Source of the DNA: Schizophyllum amplum
Lineage: Eukaryota > Basidiomycota > Agaricomycetes > Agaricales > Schizophyllaceae
Direction: 5' to 3'
Assembly: GCA_007026445.1 (NCBI GenBank)
Contig: VDMD01000003.1
Coordinates: 62,001-126,000, forward strand
DNA length: 64,000 nucleotides
In this document: positions 54,064 through 64,000 of the stretch, piece after piece
How the letters are laid out: each line of letters starts with the position of its first letter
Numbering within the stretch: the stretch's first letter is position 1
Translations under genes and position numbers: made by a program
The notes under the pieces: model-generated
What the model was told of the DNA's origin: nothing
Seen by the model: only the letters and a program-made list of their open reading frames with translations
The model's database searches: none

Positions 54064-56184
54064 TCGCGATATGCATTGGGGATGGGCTTCGGGTCCAAAG
54101 TGGATTTTGCATGCGTCCATCATCGTAAGGGCTTAGGGAGCAAACGCGTCTCGGAGGACGACGCGTCAACGCGGCGGAGAGCCGGATAGGCATTGCCATG
54201 CAACTTTAAGCGCGTGACGCGTCAGCAGATTCGGCAATTGCCGATTGCTCTGAACCCCATCTGAACCAGTCCATCTCGTACCGGTACCTACCTCCTATGA
54301 AGGGCAAAGGAGCGAGGAGCGTATGAGATGGCGTGGAGGTGAACATTGTGCAGCAGGTGGCGCTAGTTCTGAAATGTAGAGGCTTTGGGCCGCGTTGTTC
54401 ACGTGTTGAACGACTTATCCATATGGGCTCGTAGACTCGTCCCCGTCAGCGTCGGCGAGCCTGCCTCAATCCGAGGGCGCGGGATTTCGGGCCGATCATG
54501 TATTTATTGATGCTGGGGTCTATTTATGCGAGGGAGGCGAGGCTCGCCGAGCGACTGGGGCAAACGGCCGAGATTTTGGCGGGCGGCTTCTGGCGTGACC
54601 CGGACTTAGAAAAATCAGCCATCGCGTCGACCGTCCGCGAGCAAAATTGTCCGCTGTGTCCGCCGTTGTTGTCCCCCTCACTTGGAAATAGTACCATCTG
54701 GCAGGGAAAGTCTGCAGTAATTGATATTCAAGCTCGTACAAAGTAATATAAAAGTTATTGGCATAAAATGCGCCATATTCGGCTCGAATGCGCGGATTTG
54801 GCCCAAAAGCCGTCGCAGCCTCACACCAGCGTATCCCATGGTGGATTTATATGCCCTATATGTATATAGTAGCTCTTTAGTACCAATCTCATGTGTAGAA
54901 GAAGGATCCACACACCTTAGCCAAGCTTGAATGTTCTGCACGACGAGGCATAGGTGTGTAGTGTTCAGAAACAGCAACCATCGAAGCAGGGACTCGTTGG
55001 ACAAGAGTGCAAGTGAGAGCAGGAATGCGACTGTAGTGGGCGTAGTGACTGTAGGAACGCGTTACACAACGAGATGACCTTGCGTGAAGTATCGCTGCGC
55101 GAGATATGTGTCGACAGGTTGAGGAGCGTGTACGTGTACAATGGCGCACAGTGAGCACAAGGGTTCTGTCGTAGTTCATGCAGGTCGCCACCGTTAGTCG
55201 CCAAAGGTAGACCCATCGCCGCAGCAGGAAGAGGCATGATCAGAGGCCGAGAGCCTGGTTGCGCGGTTGTGATCGAGATTCATGGAAGAAGACATTGGTG
55301 CAATGAACACGCCAGCGCGTCGTTGATGATCTTCTGGGTGGCTTGGTGAATACCAGACCTCCTTGCAGCCCAGAAAGCCTCCCGCGGTGTACGGGGTGAC
55401 GGTAACGATAAGACGGCACCTCCTTCTGTGGTGTCGGCGGTCGCGGCTGCGCTCTCGTTCGGCTTGGCCTTTCTCCCTCAATCTGCAATGCTACATGAGC
55501 TTCCTTCAGCGCGCACAATGCGAAGACGCACCGGTTAGCGCGCTTTCCGTGCTTCATTGTCATATCCGCCCAGTCTTGACTCTTCTTGCCCGTGCGCGCG
55601 CATACATGTCACCGACAACCAATTCGCAGCTCAAGAGTGGCCATAAAGCTTCCGATGGAGCAGATATACACCTCTGCTGACAGTGATGATGTTCCTGACG
55701 TGACACAAGGCAAGGAGAGCGAGTAAGAGCGAACAGTGAAGACGACCGTCGAAATCTTTACAAGTCCGAGTCACGCTTTACGTGACCCTGCCATGTGACG
55801 GCCCGTTCATCCCAGCCGCTTCGCTGCACTCAGCTTGCCTCTGACGTCAGCGAAGCGGTTGGTCGAGCCTAATGGGCTCGTATCTGAGCGACTGGTTTGC
55901 ACGTACAACTGCAACATTGTCAATATCAAAGTCTATAGGACACGGCATCAAGGCAAATATCTGCAAGAGCAAATGTAAAAGTGGGCGAGAACTGGTTGGA
56001 CAAGAAGATGAAGCAGAACACTTCGAGAGCACGCACAACATATGGACCGGGCAAGCAAAGGTCGGCACCCAAGAAACGTGCTGCGGCTGCCAGCAGCTGC
56101 CGCCGACGCAGTAGAAAGGACGTTCACGTCCACCGAACCTCCCCACGTTCGTGATGTCCGATGATTCCCCTACACACCACCCAG
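54064..56184. other. 2.1 kb intergenic stretch
   Basis: No convincing gene. A Cys-rich minus-strand frame at about 54965-55237 (SCSHLHSCPTSPCFDGCCF) lacks an ATG in context. An 11 bp inverted repeat lies at 55816-55858. The segment is relatively AT-rich at 54700-54960. Confidence 0.4.
55816..55858. repeat. Short inverted repeat
   Basis: CCGCTTCGCTG (55816-55826) and CAGCGAAGCGG (55848-55858) form an 11 bp perfect stem with a 21 nt loop. It is intergenic, and its function is unknown. Confidence 0.6.
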
Positions 56185-59100
56185 TCAGTCGTCCGGCGGG
56201 AACACCGACCACGGCAAGGTCGTCGGGGCATCGAGTAACCCGCTTCGTAAACGAGGATCTGTCGTGCGCCGGTCGCTGTCGCGAGATAAGCTTGGGAGAC
56301 GCGAAGGGCCAGCAGTAGCGGAAGATCCAGAAGCGAGTAAGTAAGGGCCAGCAAGCGAGGAAGACCCCGCCAGCGAGGAAGACCCGGCAAGCAAGGAAGA
56401 CCCCGCCAGCGAGGAAGACCCGGACAGCGAGGAAGACCCGGGCGCGGACAAGGGATCGCTCGCCGGCGTATGGCTGGACGACGACGCCGACGGATCGTTC
56501 GTCGACTGCGTGACACCCTCATCCGCGAGCACCGCATGCAGCTGCGCCAGCCGACTCCCCTTGCCCCGTGCTGCCTGCGACACCGGCAACCCGCGCGACG
56601 TCGGACGAATGAAGCGGCTGCGGTTGGTGGTCTTGGATGGGACAGGCAGCGCAGACGTCGTAGGAGGGAGGAAGGTGGACGGCGGCGGGGTAGCGGAGCC
56701 CCCATGGACGGCGGTCTCCGAGAAGGCTTGAGATGCGGTCGCCGTCGATGCCTCAGGAACCAAAACAGGCGGCATGTACGAGGACCAATGCGGTCCTGCG
56801 TACATCGAGTTGAAGCCCGGAGGATCTGGTGCCGACATGCTCGCCGGATACGCCACTGGCACAGGAGGAGGCGCCGCGCGGAGCTTGGGATCCCGAAGCA
56901 CGAGCTTCACCTTCCTAGCAATGGGAGGCAGACCGCCCGCGAGCGAAGGCTCTCCCGTCGGCGCTGAAGGCTCTCCCGTCGGCGCTGAAGGCGGCTCTGC
57001 CTGCAGCGCAGACGCACCCGCTGCTGCCTGGACCTCCGCGTTGCCGCTGACGGATGGCTCCGACGCCGGTGGTGCATCATGGACGGGCTCGGTGTTCTTC
57101 TGGCGTGCTTGCGTCGGCTTTGACCCGTCCGGTCTCGCCTTCGGAGGCCTCCCTCGTTTACGCTTGGTCGTCTTTGCAAGGGGAAGCACCTCCATCGACG
57201 CGACGGCTCCCTGCTGCGCTGGGAGAGTGGCCGGTTGGGTCGGTGCAAGGTCGACTGCGCCTGTCGACGAGACCAGCGCGTCATATAATGGAAATAGAGA
57301 CCTTGTCCTAGAACCTTCCCGAGCATGCATCGCGTCCGCCGTAGTCTGGGGTAGCAAGGGCGCCAGTAGAGCGCCTCCTCCTAGCTCCATGGATGGTGCA
57401 GTCGACGTGATCGGCCCTGTCGATGTGGTCAGTGCGAGAGTAGTGAGCGCCGCAGCGATCATATGCGTACCGGAAGCTGTAGCGGAGGATGGAAGTGCAG
57501 CAGTGGCTGGCGTTGCCTCCTCCGGTACCGTAGGCGCTCCGCGTCGGCTACGAGACTTCTTCGTCGCTATCCCCGAGGCCGTGTCGATGTCGATCTTCCG
57601 CTTGCGCGGCAGAGGCGGCGACGTCCTGGGTTCCTCGACGATGGTCGACGAGCTCGGGGCTGGCGAGCTACGCTTCGCGGAAGGTCCCGCGGCCGCCTGT
57701 TTGCGCTTGCGCGCTGCTCTGGGCGGGGCACCGTCGGTCACACCATCATCCTCCGCGGCAGCGGACGCAATACCAGCCGGTACAAACATGCAGACCGCTC
57801 GCAGCTCCTGCAAAGACGCCAGGCGGGCCGGCACCACCGTCGCCGCCTTGGGCATCCCTCGCTCTGCCTGCGGCACATGATCCTTCACGTCTTCGCGCGC
57901 AAAAGCCTTCATCATGAGGTACACCGGCGCCGAGAGCTTCACGCGCCCCTTGGCACCGACATGCGCCTGCGCCTTCGCCCAGAGCACTCGTACGCCTGCC
58001 GCGAGCTGCGGTAACGTGTAGTCTCGCGCCTTGTGATGTACGAGGTATCCTGCCATGATGAGCTCGGCACTGCTAGGGACACTGAAGTCGGACGGGTTGT
58101 GCATGATGGCGAGGAGGATGTTGAGCGCACGATAGAAGGAGCAGCTACGCGAATCGGATACGGTACCGTTCCGAAGCCACCGTTCGGTGCGGGCGGTGTC
58201 CGGTGCTTCGTAATTTGGTGTTGAGGAGGAGCATGGCGAGTTGAGCGAGGGTATAGAAGAGTTCGCCGTCATCATGCCTGTCCCCGACAACCGCGGGGTC
58301 GCCAATATCACGGATATGAATTTCGGCGGTGCGAACTAGGTCTGCAGCAGGACTGTTGATGGCCCGCATGCGCTCTGGAATGATGAGACTGACGCGTGGA
58401 TGATACACAAAAAGGCAGACTCACCGGCAGGAGTTAGCGACACGCCGTCCTGGACGCGCTGTGGGTGTACGTGAGTCAGAGTAGAGATCGCGAAGGGCAA
58501 GTCATGCATGCATACACCGAATACGTCGCGCTCCTGATCAATAGTGATATCGTCATAGTAAACGACCGTCAACTGCATGTTATCGAAGCGGCACTTGGTC
58601 TCTTCGTCTAGCACGAGACGAGTGGACCTCTTCGCATCGGAATTGGCGCAGTACCACCATCGCTGACCAGTGTCTCTATAACCTTCATGAGCAATTATCG
58701 ATATGGAAAGAGCTTTCACTCACAAGTCCTTGACTGTAGTTCGTACACCGTAATCAGCAAATCGTTGACGTAGGAATAAGGAGGCTTATGGTGCTCACAT
58801 GCAAACTAATAGGGGCATAGACGTAGTCAGTATCGAGCGACCGCATCGTGAACTCGCACAATCCAAAGGCATGCTCACTTCGCCGTCCATAAATCTGCAT
58901 ATATAGTGTTCGGGCGTCCGTGAGTGAAAGTCCAAGGCGTAAAGAGAAGACAAACCTCCGCAAAGTCGTCAGGCGCTGTTTGCCGTCCATGCAAACCTTG
59001 ATCGCACTCCCGCGTCTCATGGCTGCCGTTTCGTTAGACCCGAAGTACAGCGCAAACTTCTGGACGCACAAAGAATAAATTTGGGAATGTCGATATTGTG

Positions 59101-59761
59101 CAAGACGGACTCGATCAGTGCGTTTTGCTTATGCTGCGGCCAGACAAAGCCTAGAGTCATCTTCAGTGAAACGAAAAGGGAAGGACGGGGGTTTGGAGCG
59201 AAACGCTCACCGCGTTGGTAATCCGCGTCCAGATCAATGTGCTTCAGATCCCCTAATACAGACACAATCGTTAGAATGATACGAGCGGGGCGAACATAGA
59301 TGCAACATACGGTAAATCGACCACACAGAGTACACCTCTGTGCGTCGTTTCCGATCGAACTTCGGCACGATTGGCAGTACTGGTTTCTTGCGAGTCTCTC
59401 TGGTTGCGCGAGCCGTTAACTTGCGCAATCGCTTCATGTCAGTCACGTCCTGAGGGGTTCCTTGTTCATGGAGTCCTCGCTTCAAGACCGGCTCGTCTTT
59501 CGTCGCGGTGGAGGTCTTCTGAAGCACAGCGGGTTGTCAACGGCATGATAGGAGACAGATTCACTTGAGATTCACGTCGAACCGCACCTTTTTATGCCTT
59601 GTCTGCTCCTGCACGGGCTCGATCTCTTTCGCGTTCGCTGATGTTGATATTAGCGGCGTCGGTACGCGCTCCTCCTCCTCAGAGTCATCGTCCTCGGTCA
59701 ACATTGACAGTCCTGAGTCCGACTGCTCGTCGTCAGAGGGGTACGCGAGTTCGTGTGGCAT
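56185..59761 (-). CDS. DUF262 (GmrSD-type) domain protein with AT-hook tail; apparent frameshift
   Basis: The N-terminal half is a DUF262 domain, the ParB/Srx-like fold of bacterial GmrSD-type restriction enzymes. Start ATG 59761 (MPHELAYPSDDEQSDSGLSM), acidic leader, and exon joins at about 59520-59564 and onward. DLDADYQRG (about 59215-59240) runs into WPQHKQNALIESVLHNIDIP, KVCMDGKQRLTTLRRF (the DGQQR-type motif, here DGKQR), QRWWYCANSD, and ERDVFG joined to RVQDGVSLTPAGE and RMRAINSPAADLVRT. At about 58205-58225 the frame carrying ELFYTLAQLAMLLLN must shift by one base to continue PNYEAPDTARTERWLRNG. The long tail is disordered, with several basic patches, an AT-hook KRKRGRPPKAR (about 57135-57165) and SSSLAG repeats, ending LPWSVFPPDD. 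No HNH/DUF1524 nuclease half is present. Nuclear DNA binding is inferred. Confidence 0.78.
56350..56445. repeat. 18 bp coding tandem repeat, about five units
   Basis: Unit AGCGAGGAAGACCCCGCC and variants repeat head to tail, encoding the six-residue SSSLAG/SSLLAG units near the C-terminus of the DUF262 protein. Confidence 0.85.
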
Positions 59762-60236
59762 GACTGGATTGCATACGGATTGCGACGATGACGGGAGAAA
59801 GCAACGGGGAAAGGAGGGAACAGAACGACAAAAGCCACCACGCGTCGTGCTGCAGGGGAAACTCCCATTCATCTTCTTACAATGACAGCTGTTCCGCACC
59901 TGCCAAAAATGATCCTCGCGAAGACCTCCGCCCAACCTCCGCCCGCTTGCCAGTGCATGACCGATTCGGCGACTCTGGTGGCCGTGTCTAGCTGACATGA
60001 ATGGTCGCTCTTGTTATTTAAGAATGCCCTGGAGCATCGTGTCGACTTGACCTCAGCTTGGCTTGTAGCGGGATAGTCTCCCAAGGCAGACACTCAGGGT
60101 AGCGGGACTACATGCAAATGCAGTGCAAATGCAGAGTTCAACAAAAATTCAAGCGAACTCATGAGCGGAACATCGGGCCGATATACCCGCATCAGCTCGG
60201 ACCCGCGGCAAACCCGCGGCCTTGACACCGTCCATC

Positions 60237-61275
60237 ATGGCGCCGCGCTTAGCATTGCTGAAATGCGCTACCCCAATACCCTCAGTACAGCGAGAAAATG
60301 GTGATTACCTCCAGATGTTCCGGGAGCTGCTGCGCAATGCGCTCCCACGCCCCGACCTCGACTTCCAGCTCGACGGATTCGACGTGGTGCATAACATGGA
60401 GTATCCCCTGGCCGACACCATGGACGTATACTCTGGCGTATTGATATCTGGTTCTGGTAGATGATCTCATCCAGCGCTCGGGCGGTGCGCACGAGCTCAC
60501 GCATGCTATCAGCCGCGTCGGCATACGACGACAAGGAGTGGATTAATAAGCTCGTGGGATGGGTGAAGTGGCTCGCAGAGGCGAAGCCAAACATCAAGAT
60601 CTTTGGTTCGTACCCCACCTCCCCCCTTGATTGGTAGCGCTGGCTGACACAATCAGCACAGGTATCTGCTTCGGCCACCAGATCGTCGCGCGTGCGCTAG
60701 GTGGGACATGTGAACCGAATGGGCAGTGGGAGGTCGGGCCCACCGTGGTGAGCCTAACAGATGCAGGCAAGGCCGTATTTGGGAAGGATAGTCTGGTGAG
60801 TGTGCTCGTCGTTTTTCTATGGACTTCGCGTCGTGCTCAATGATCGTACTTTTAGTACCTGCAGCAGAGTACGCGCTTCTCCATCTCCGCCGTGCATGCC
60901 CTTGACTGACGTCTCCTGTCCCCCACCCTCCTCTTCTCTCTCGTCATTTCCTCCGACCCCTCGCTAGTGCATCGCGACCACGTCCCCGATGTTGTACCCG
61001 GCTTCGAGCTCCTTGGATCCACGCCCATCTGCCGCAACCACGGCATGGTCAAGTACGCGGACGCCGACCCGCACTCCATTCACATCCTCACCATGCAAGG
61101 CCACCCCGAGTTCACCGCACAGATCGTGGACAAGATCATCGACGCACGCGTCCAAGGGGGCATACTGGACGCGCGGACCGCGCAGGACTACGCGACGCGG
61201 CGTGCGTGGACGAATGATGGAGTCACCGTTGTCGGTCGGACGATTTGGAAGAGTTTGGGGGTGGAAGCTGCCTGA
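60237..61275 (+). CDS. Class I glutamine amidotransferase-like protein
   Basis: Triad-type glutaminase fold, like fungal stand-alone GATase proteins related to the GMP synthase amidotransferase domain; the acceptor substrate is unknown. Start ATG 60237 (MAPRLALLKCATPIPSVQRE). Four introns are resolved: 60460-60510 joins VYSGVLISGS to AASAYDDKEWINKLVGWVKW, and 60606-60661 joins NIKIFG to ICFGHQIVARALGG, which holds the nucleophile Cys. Those at about 60796-60854 and 60868-60968 join GKDSL, YLQQ and MHRDHVPDVVPGFELLGSTP. QGHPEFTAQIVDKII has the catalytic His and the following Glu. It ends GRTIWKSLGVEAA. All triad residues are present. It is divergently transcribed from the DUF262 gene with about 475 nt between starts, so the two may share a promoter region. 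Confidence 0.9.
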
Positions 61276-62095
61276 GTGGGTACTTGTGTTGTCGGCTGAA
61301 GGTCTGTCGCTGGAATTGATACGGATGGAAGACTGGGAGATTGGGGCCACGAAATAGATTTAGTGTTTAGTCAAGGTGCGACTCGGCTTCCACGCAGTAG
61401 TTATGTGCGGCTGACGACTTCCAGGTCTCAATGATATATCTATTAGTAGTGATTGTTACTTTTTCGCGGCGACTGCTTCTCAGAAGATGTCGCCGACATG
61501 GACATGATATAACCTCATGGGCACGATGGCGTGAGCTGTCAAGCGATGCAGTGTATTTTTGCTCACCTGCACAATGACGAGCGTTCAGATGTCGCTCCTT
61601 CGAACGCTCGACTTTGCCTTGCTATACATCGGACAGTGGACTGTTGCTGAGAGTGTCAGGAGAATATTGCTGTTCGATCCCTTCCGTCAGAGTTCTGGCT
61701 TGCCTCGCGCCGCGGTCGGGCGTTCGCGGTACTCTCTGGCCCTCGGCTCATATGGATCACACTAGGCTAAGCGTTCGAGCAGAAGAGCGCGCGATCATCA
61801 TTTTATCCCTTGTCCTGTGACTGCTATCCCGCGTTCGTCTATCAGAACTTTTGTGGCAAGGCTCGGTTTTTTTGAAAGTGATGGGGCTTTTCACAACAAA
61901 TGAGGCGATGACTGAACGGCTTGAGGCCAGGAAACCAAGGATGCTGCGTCCTCTTCGTCGACATAAACAGTGCTTCTTCACCAGAGGGGAACTCTGTAGA
62001 GGTGTGCGAACGGCAAATACAAGAATTGATGTCGTCGTCTGAAGAGAGACAGTTAACTTGGTTGAAGCATACTTCATCAAGTCATGTACATGCCT
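61276..62095. other. Convergent intergenic region
   Basis: 3' flanks of the amidotransferase and F-box genes. Only short, non-conserved frames. No RNA gene or repeat seen. Confidence 0.5.
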
Positions 62096-63794
62096 TCAAT
62101 CAGTTATGACGAAGTCGCTGGACGAGTCAGTCTCACTGTCGTCAGAAGTGCTGCTGCCGTCTGATGCTTCTACGAAGGGCAGCCTATCCCTCGACCCACC
62201 ATCCACGTGCAGCCGTTCGAACACACGAATCGCGCCCAGCGTCGGCAGCAGCCGTTCCACCTTATCCCACACCCGCTGGCGTTTCCTCTCTCTCTGCGCC
62301 TCCTCCTCTAGGTGCAGGGTCGTCACCTCGTTGCAGTCGACGGTCTCCAGCCGCGGGAAGATGTCCGACAAGAACGCGGCAACGAGTGTCGCGCCCGCGA
62401 TGGGCGAGGCACCGACGTGCAGCTCGGTCAGCGCGCCGCAGGCTGCGCCGCGGCCGGGCTTGCCGGAGTAGCGCCTGGGGACGCAGGCGTCGACCAGCAG
62501 AGCGAGACGGACCAGAGACGGACAGTGCTCGGCGAAGGGCACCAGGCCCCACAGCGTCGCGCGCGGACGCGGGTAGGGAGCCCAGTCGCACGAGGACGAC
62601 AAGTCCAGCCAGCGGAGACGCGGCCACGCTGAAGCGAGTGCGCGCAGGTCGGCGTCTGTTGGGTCCGGTGGGTAAGCGACGCGTATGCATACCTCGGTGA
62701 GGTTCCCAAAGGCGAGTAGGGGCTCTAGGTCGAGCCGCTCGATGCCATCCAAAGGGGCCTGATCGAGCGTGTAGTCCTCAGACACGGTCAGATGGTTGAG
62801 CGTGAGCGCAGAGAAGGCGAGCTGCGCGTGCATCGCGCCCAGCACGATGTTCCAGGTCAGATCCGGCTGCTGCGCGGTGCTGTCCAGCACGAGCTGCTGC
62901 AGCCCCGCGCTCGTTATGTTCTCCAGCAGCGCCAGGCAGTACTTCGCGCTCAGATGGCCTCTCAGCAGCAGATTCTCGAGGTCAGTGAACGCGCCATGCC
63001 GTGGCGGCGCCTGGCCCGCCTCGACAGACATCTCGAAGGAGCGCAGGCCTGGGAGGCCGCCGACGTGCGCGATGGCGTCCGCGTCGAGCCGCACCCCGGG
63101 CAGCTTCAGCGACCGCAGGGGCGTACAGTGCCGCACGAGCGCCGTCACCGCTGGCAGCTCGTAAACCGCGTCGTGCGGGCTCGGATGCACGCGCAGAGTT
63201 GTGAGAGCGGGGCAGACGCGCTGCACGCTGGAGAGCACGGAGAACAGCATCGAAGACGGATAAACGGTCGACGGACTGAGAGAGAGCTCGGTGACGCTCG
63301 GAGAGAGTATGGCGCGGAGGAAGGGTGCGTGGTCGTCGATGGTGTTCCAGGATATGGTGCGGAGGTTGGGGAAGAGGGATGTGGGGCCCCAGCCGGCGGC
63401 TAGCGCGTTGAGGGCGCGGGAGGCGACTCGCGGTCGGGACGAGATCCGAAGGCGCTTGACCATAGAGGCATGGAGGGTGAGGCGCCCGTAGTCATCCTGC
63501 GTCACTGCGCGTACGAAGTACTAGATATAACTGCTCAACGCGAACAAATAATACCGCAGATCTGCGGGCTGAAGCACATACCATTTTTGTTACAGTCTTC
63601 TTCGTGCGTTCCTCCCAAACGTCTTCGGGGAGGCATCTGATCAAGGGCCGGAGGTCGTCTACAGATGCCCACAAGAGCTCAATCACACCGGGGTGAAAAT
63701 GCCGACACGTCCGCGCCAGCGACGGGAGGTCGCAGGATGGAACATAGCGGAAGATTGCGTTCCGTATCTCAAATACTTCCCAGCAGCGATGCAT
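62096..63794 (-). CDS. F-box/LRR protein
   Basis: Member of a family widespread in polypore-type fungi; the probable role is substrate selection for an SCF ubiquitin ligase. Exon 1 (63794 to about 63582) starts MHRCWEVFEIRNAIFRYVPS and continues CDLPSLARTCRHFHPGVIEL then LWASVDDLRPLIRCLPEDVW, the derived F-box of this family. An intron of about 85-90 nt (63493-63581) joins KKTVTKM to DDYGRLTLHASMVKRLRISS. The single long second exon has regularly spaced leucine-rich segments (LFPNLRTISW, SVTELSLSPSTV, PLRSLKLPGVRL, DLENLLLRGHLS, LRWLDLSSSCDW, ALTELHVGASP, RLETVDCNEVT). It ends in an acidic SDDSETDSSSDFVITD tail. No defect seen. Confidence 0.9.
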
Positions 63795-64000
63795 TCCCGT
63801 GAAAGGGGTGTTGAGCCCTGAAGTCGAGCTATTGGGTTGCAGTGACGTTGAGCCTTGAGGGGAACCCAGTGAAAGTCGCGAACAAAAGAGAACAATGGCT
63901 GAGGACCGGCCCGGCGTACCCGTAGCCAGTCACGCGAATGTGACAGGGCGCGTCACCAATAGACACGTCCTCTTCTCCTCCTCCCACCTTGGCGCGGCGC
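63795..64000. other. Promoter side of the F-box gene, window end
   Basis: About 200 nt upstream of the F-box start; no TATA box or gene recognised before the window ends. Confidence 0.4.

Noticed and set aside
54965..55237. Cys-rich small secreted protein on the minus strand
   Set aside because: No ATG in a good context, no signal peptide, and the Cys residues sit in a Ser/His-rich low-quality frame.
56774..57880. Long plus-strand open frame (368 codons) opposite the DUF262 tail
   Set aside because: It is a GC-rich mirror of the disordered Pro/Ala/Ser-coding strand, has no domain, and the minus strand carries the AT-hook and in-frame repeats.
62164..63403. Plus-strand frames of 178 and 203 codons
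   Set aside because: Shadows of the F-box/LRR exon on the minus strand, rich in Arg/Gln/Gly as expected for antisense of Leu/Ala/Ser-rich coding sequence.

Overview
The window is nuclear DNA of a filamentous basidiomycete, most likely a wood- or litter-decaying agaricomycete. Evidence for this is the many short GT-AG introns (about 45-70 nt), the crowding of F-box, BTB/POZ and MYND-type paralogues typical of that class, a GH71 alpha-1,3-glucanase pair, an M35 metalloprotease, a DUF262/AT-hook protein and intron-bearing nuclear tRNA genes. There is no prokaryotic operon, CRISPR array or viral region. All gene models were spliced by eye, so outer ends are firmer than internal joins.

Layout. 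1-3332 (-): OPT oligopeptide transporter, cut by the window edge. 3.4-5.0 kb: unrecognised, probably degraded. 5.0-7.0 kb (-): MYND-like protein 1. 7.5-9.5 kb (-): senescence/spartin-type protein. 10.2 kb: tRNA-Ala(AGC). 10.6-11.8 kb (-): BTB protein 1. 12.5-14.1 kb (-): F-box-like protein. 14.3-16.3 kb: repeats and decayed sequence. 16.3-27.9 kb: a large imperfect inverted duplication. Its arms each carry an intact GH71 gene. Its 2.2 kb spacer, running into the right arm, carries a membrane-anchored Ser/Thr-rich sensor-like gene, and the left arm keeps only the 3' exons of that gene. A 1.49 kb transposon interrupts the left arm only. 28-29.6 kb: decayed gene. 29.8-33.6 kb (+): two coiled-coil proteins with basic, nuclear-type motifs. 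33.7-39.3 kb (+): MYND-like 2, MYND-like 3, BTB 2. 39.5-40.8 kb (-): M35 metalloprotease. 41.3-42.3 kb: a 970 bp foldback element with a 10 bp target duplication. 42.9 kb (-): second, identical tRNA-Ala. 43.1-45.9 kb (-): single-pass membrane protein with a long repetitive tail. 48-51.3 kb: two F-box-type genes. 52.5-54.0 kb (-): short-chain dehydrogenase. 56.2-59.8 kb (-): DUF262 (GmrSD-type) protein with AT-hook. 60.2-61.3 kb (+): class I glutamine amidotransferase. 62.1-63.8 kb (-): F-box protein.

How it fits together. There is no metabolic pathway cluster. The window combines housekeeping and nutrient genes (OPT transporter, secreted glucanases and protease, SDR, amidotransferase, tRNAs) with fast-evolving adaptor families (F-box, BTB, MYND) that often expand in these fungi. 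Two neighbourhoods resemble each other (MYND ... tRNA-Ala ... BTB at 5-12 kb and MYND-MYND-BTB ... tRNA-Ala at 33.7-43 kb), suggesting old segmental duplication. The most unusual items are the DUF262-AT-hook gene with an apparent reading-frame break, the GH71 palindrome with signs of gene conversion, and two non-autonomous mobile elements whose ends or target sites can be read from the sequence.
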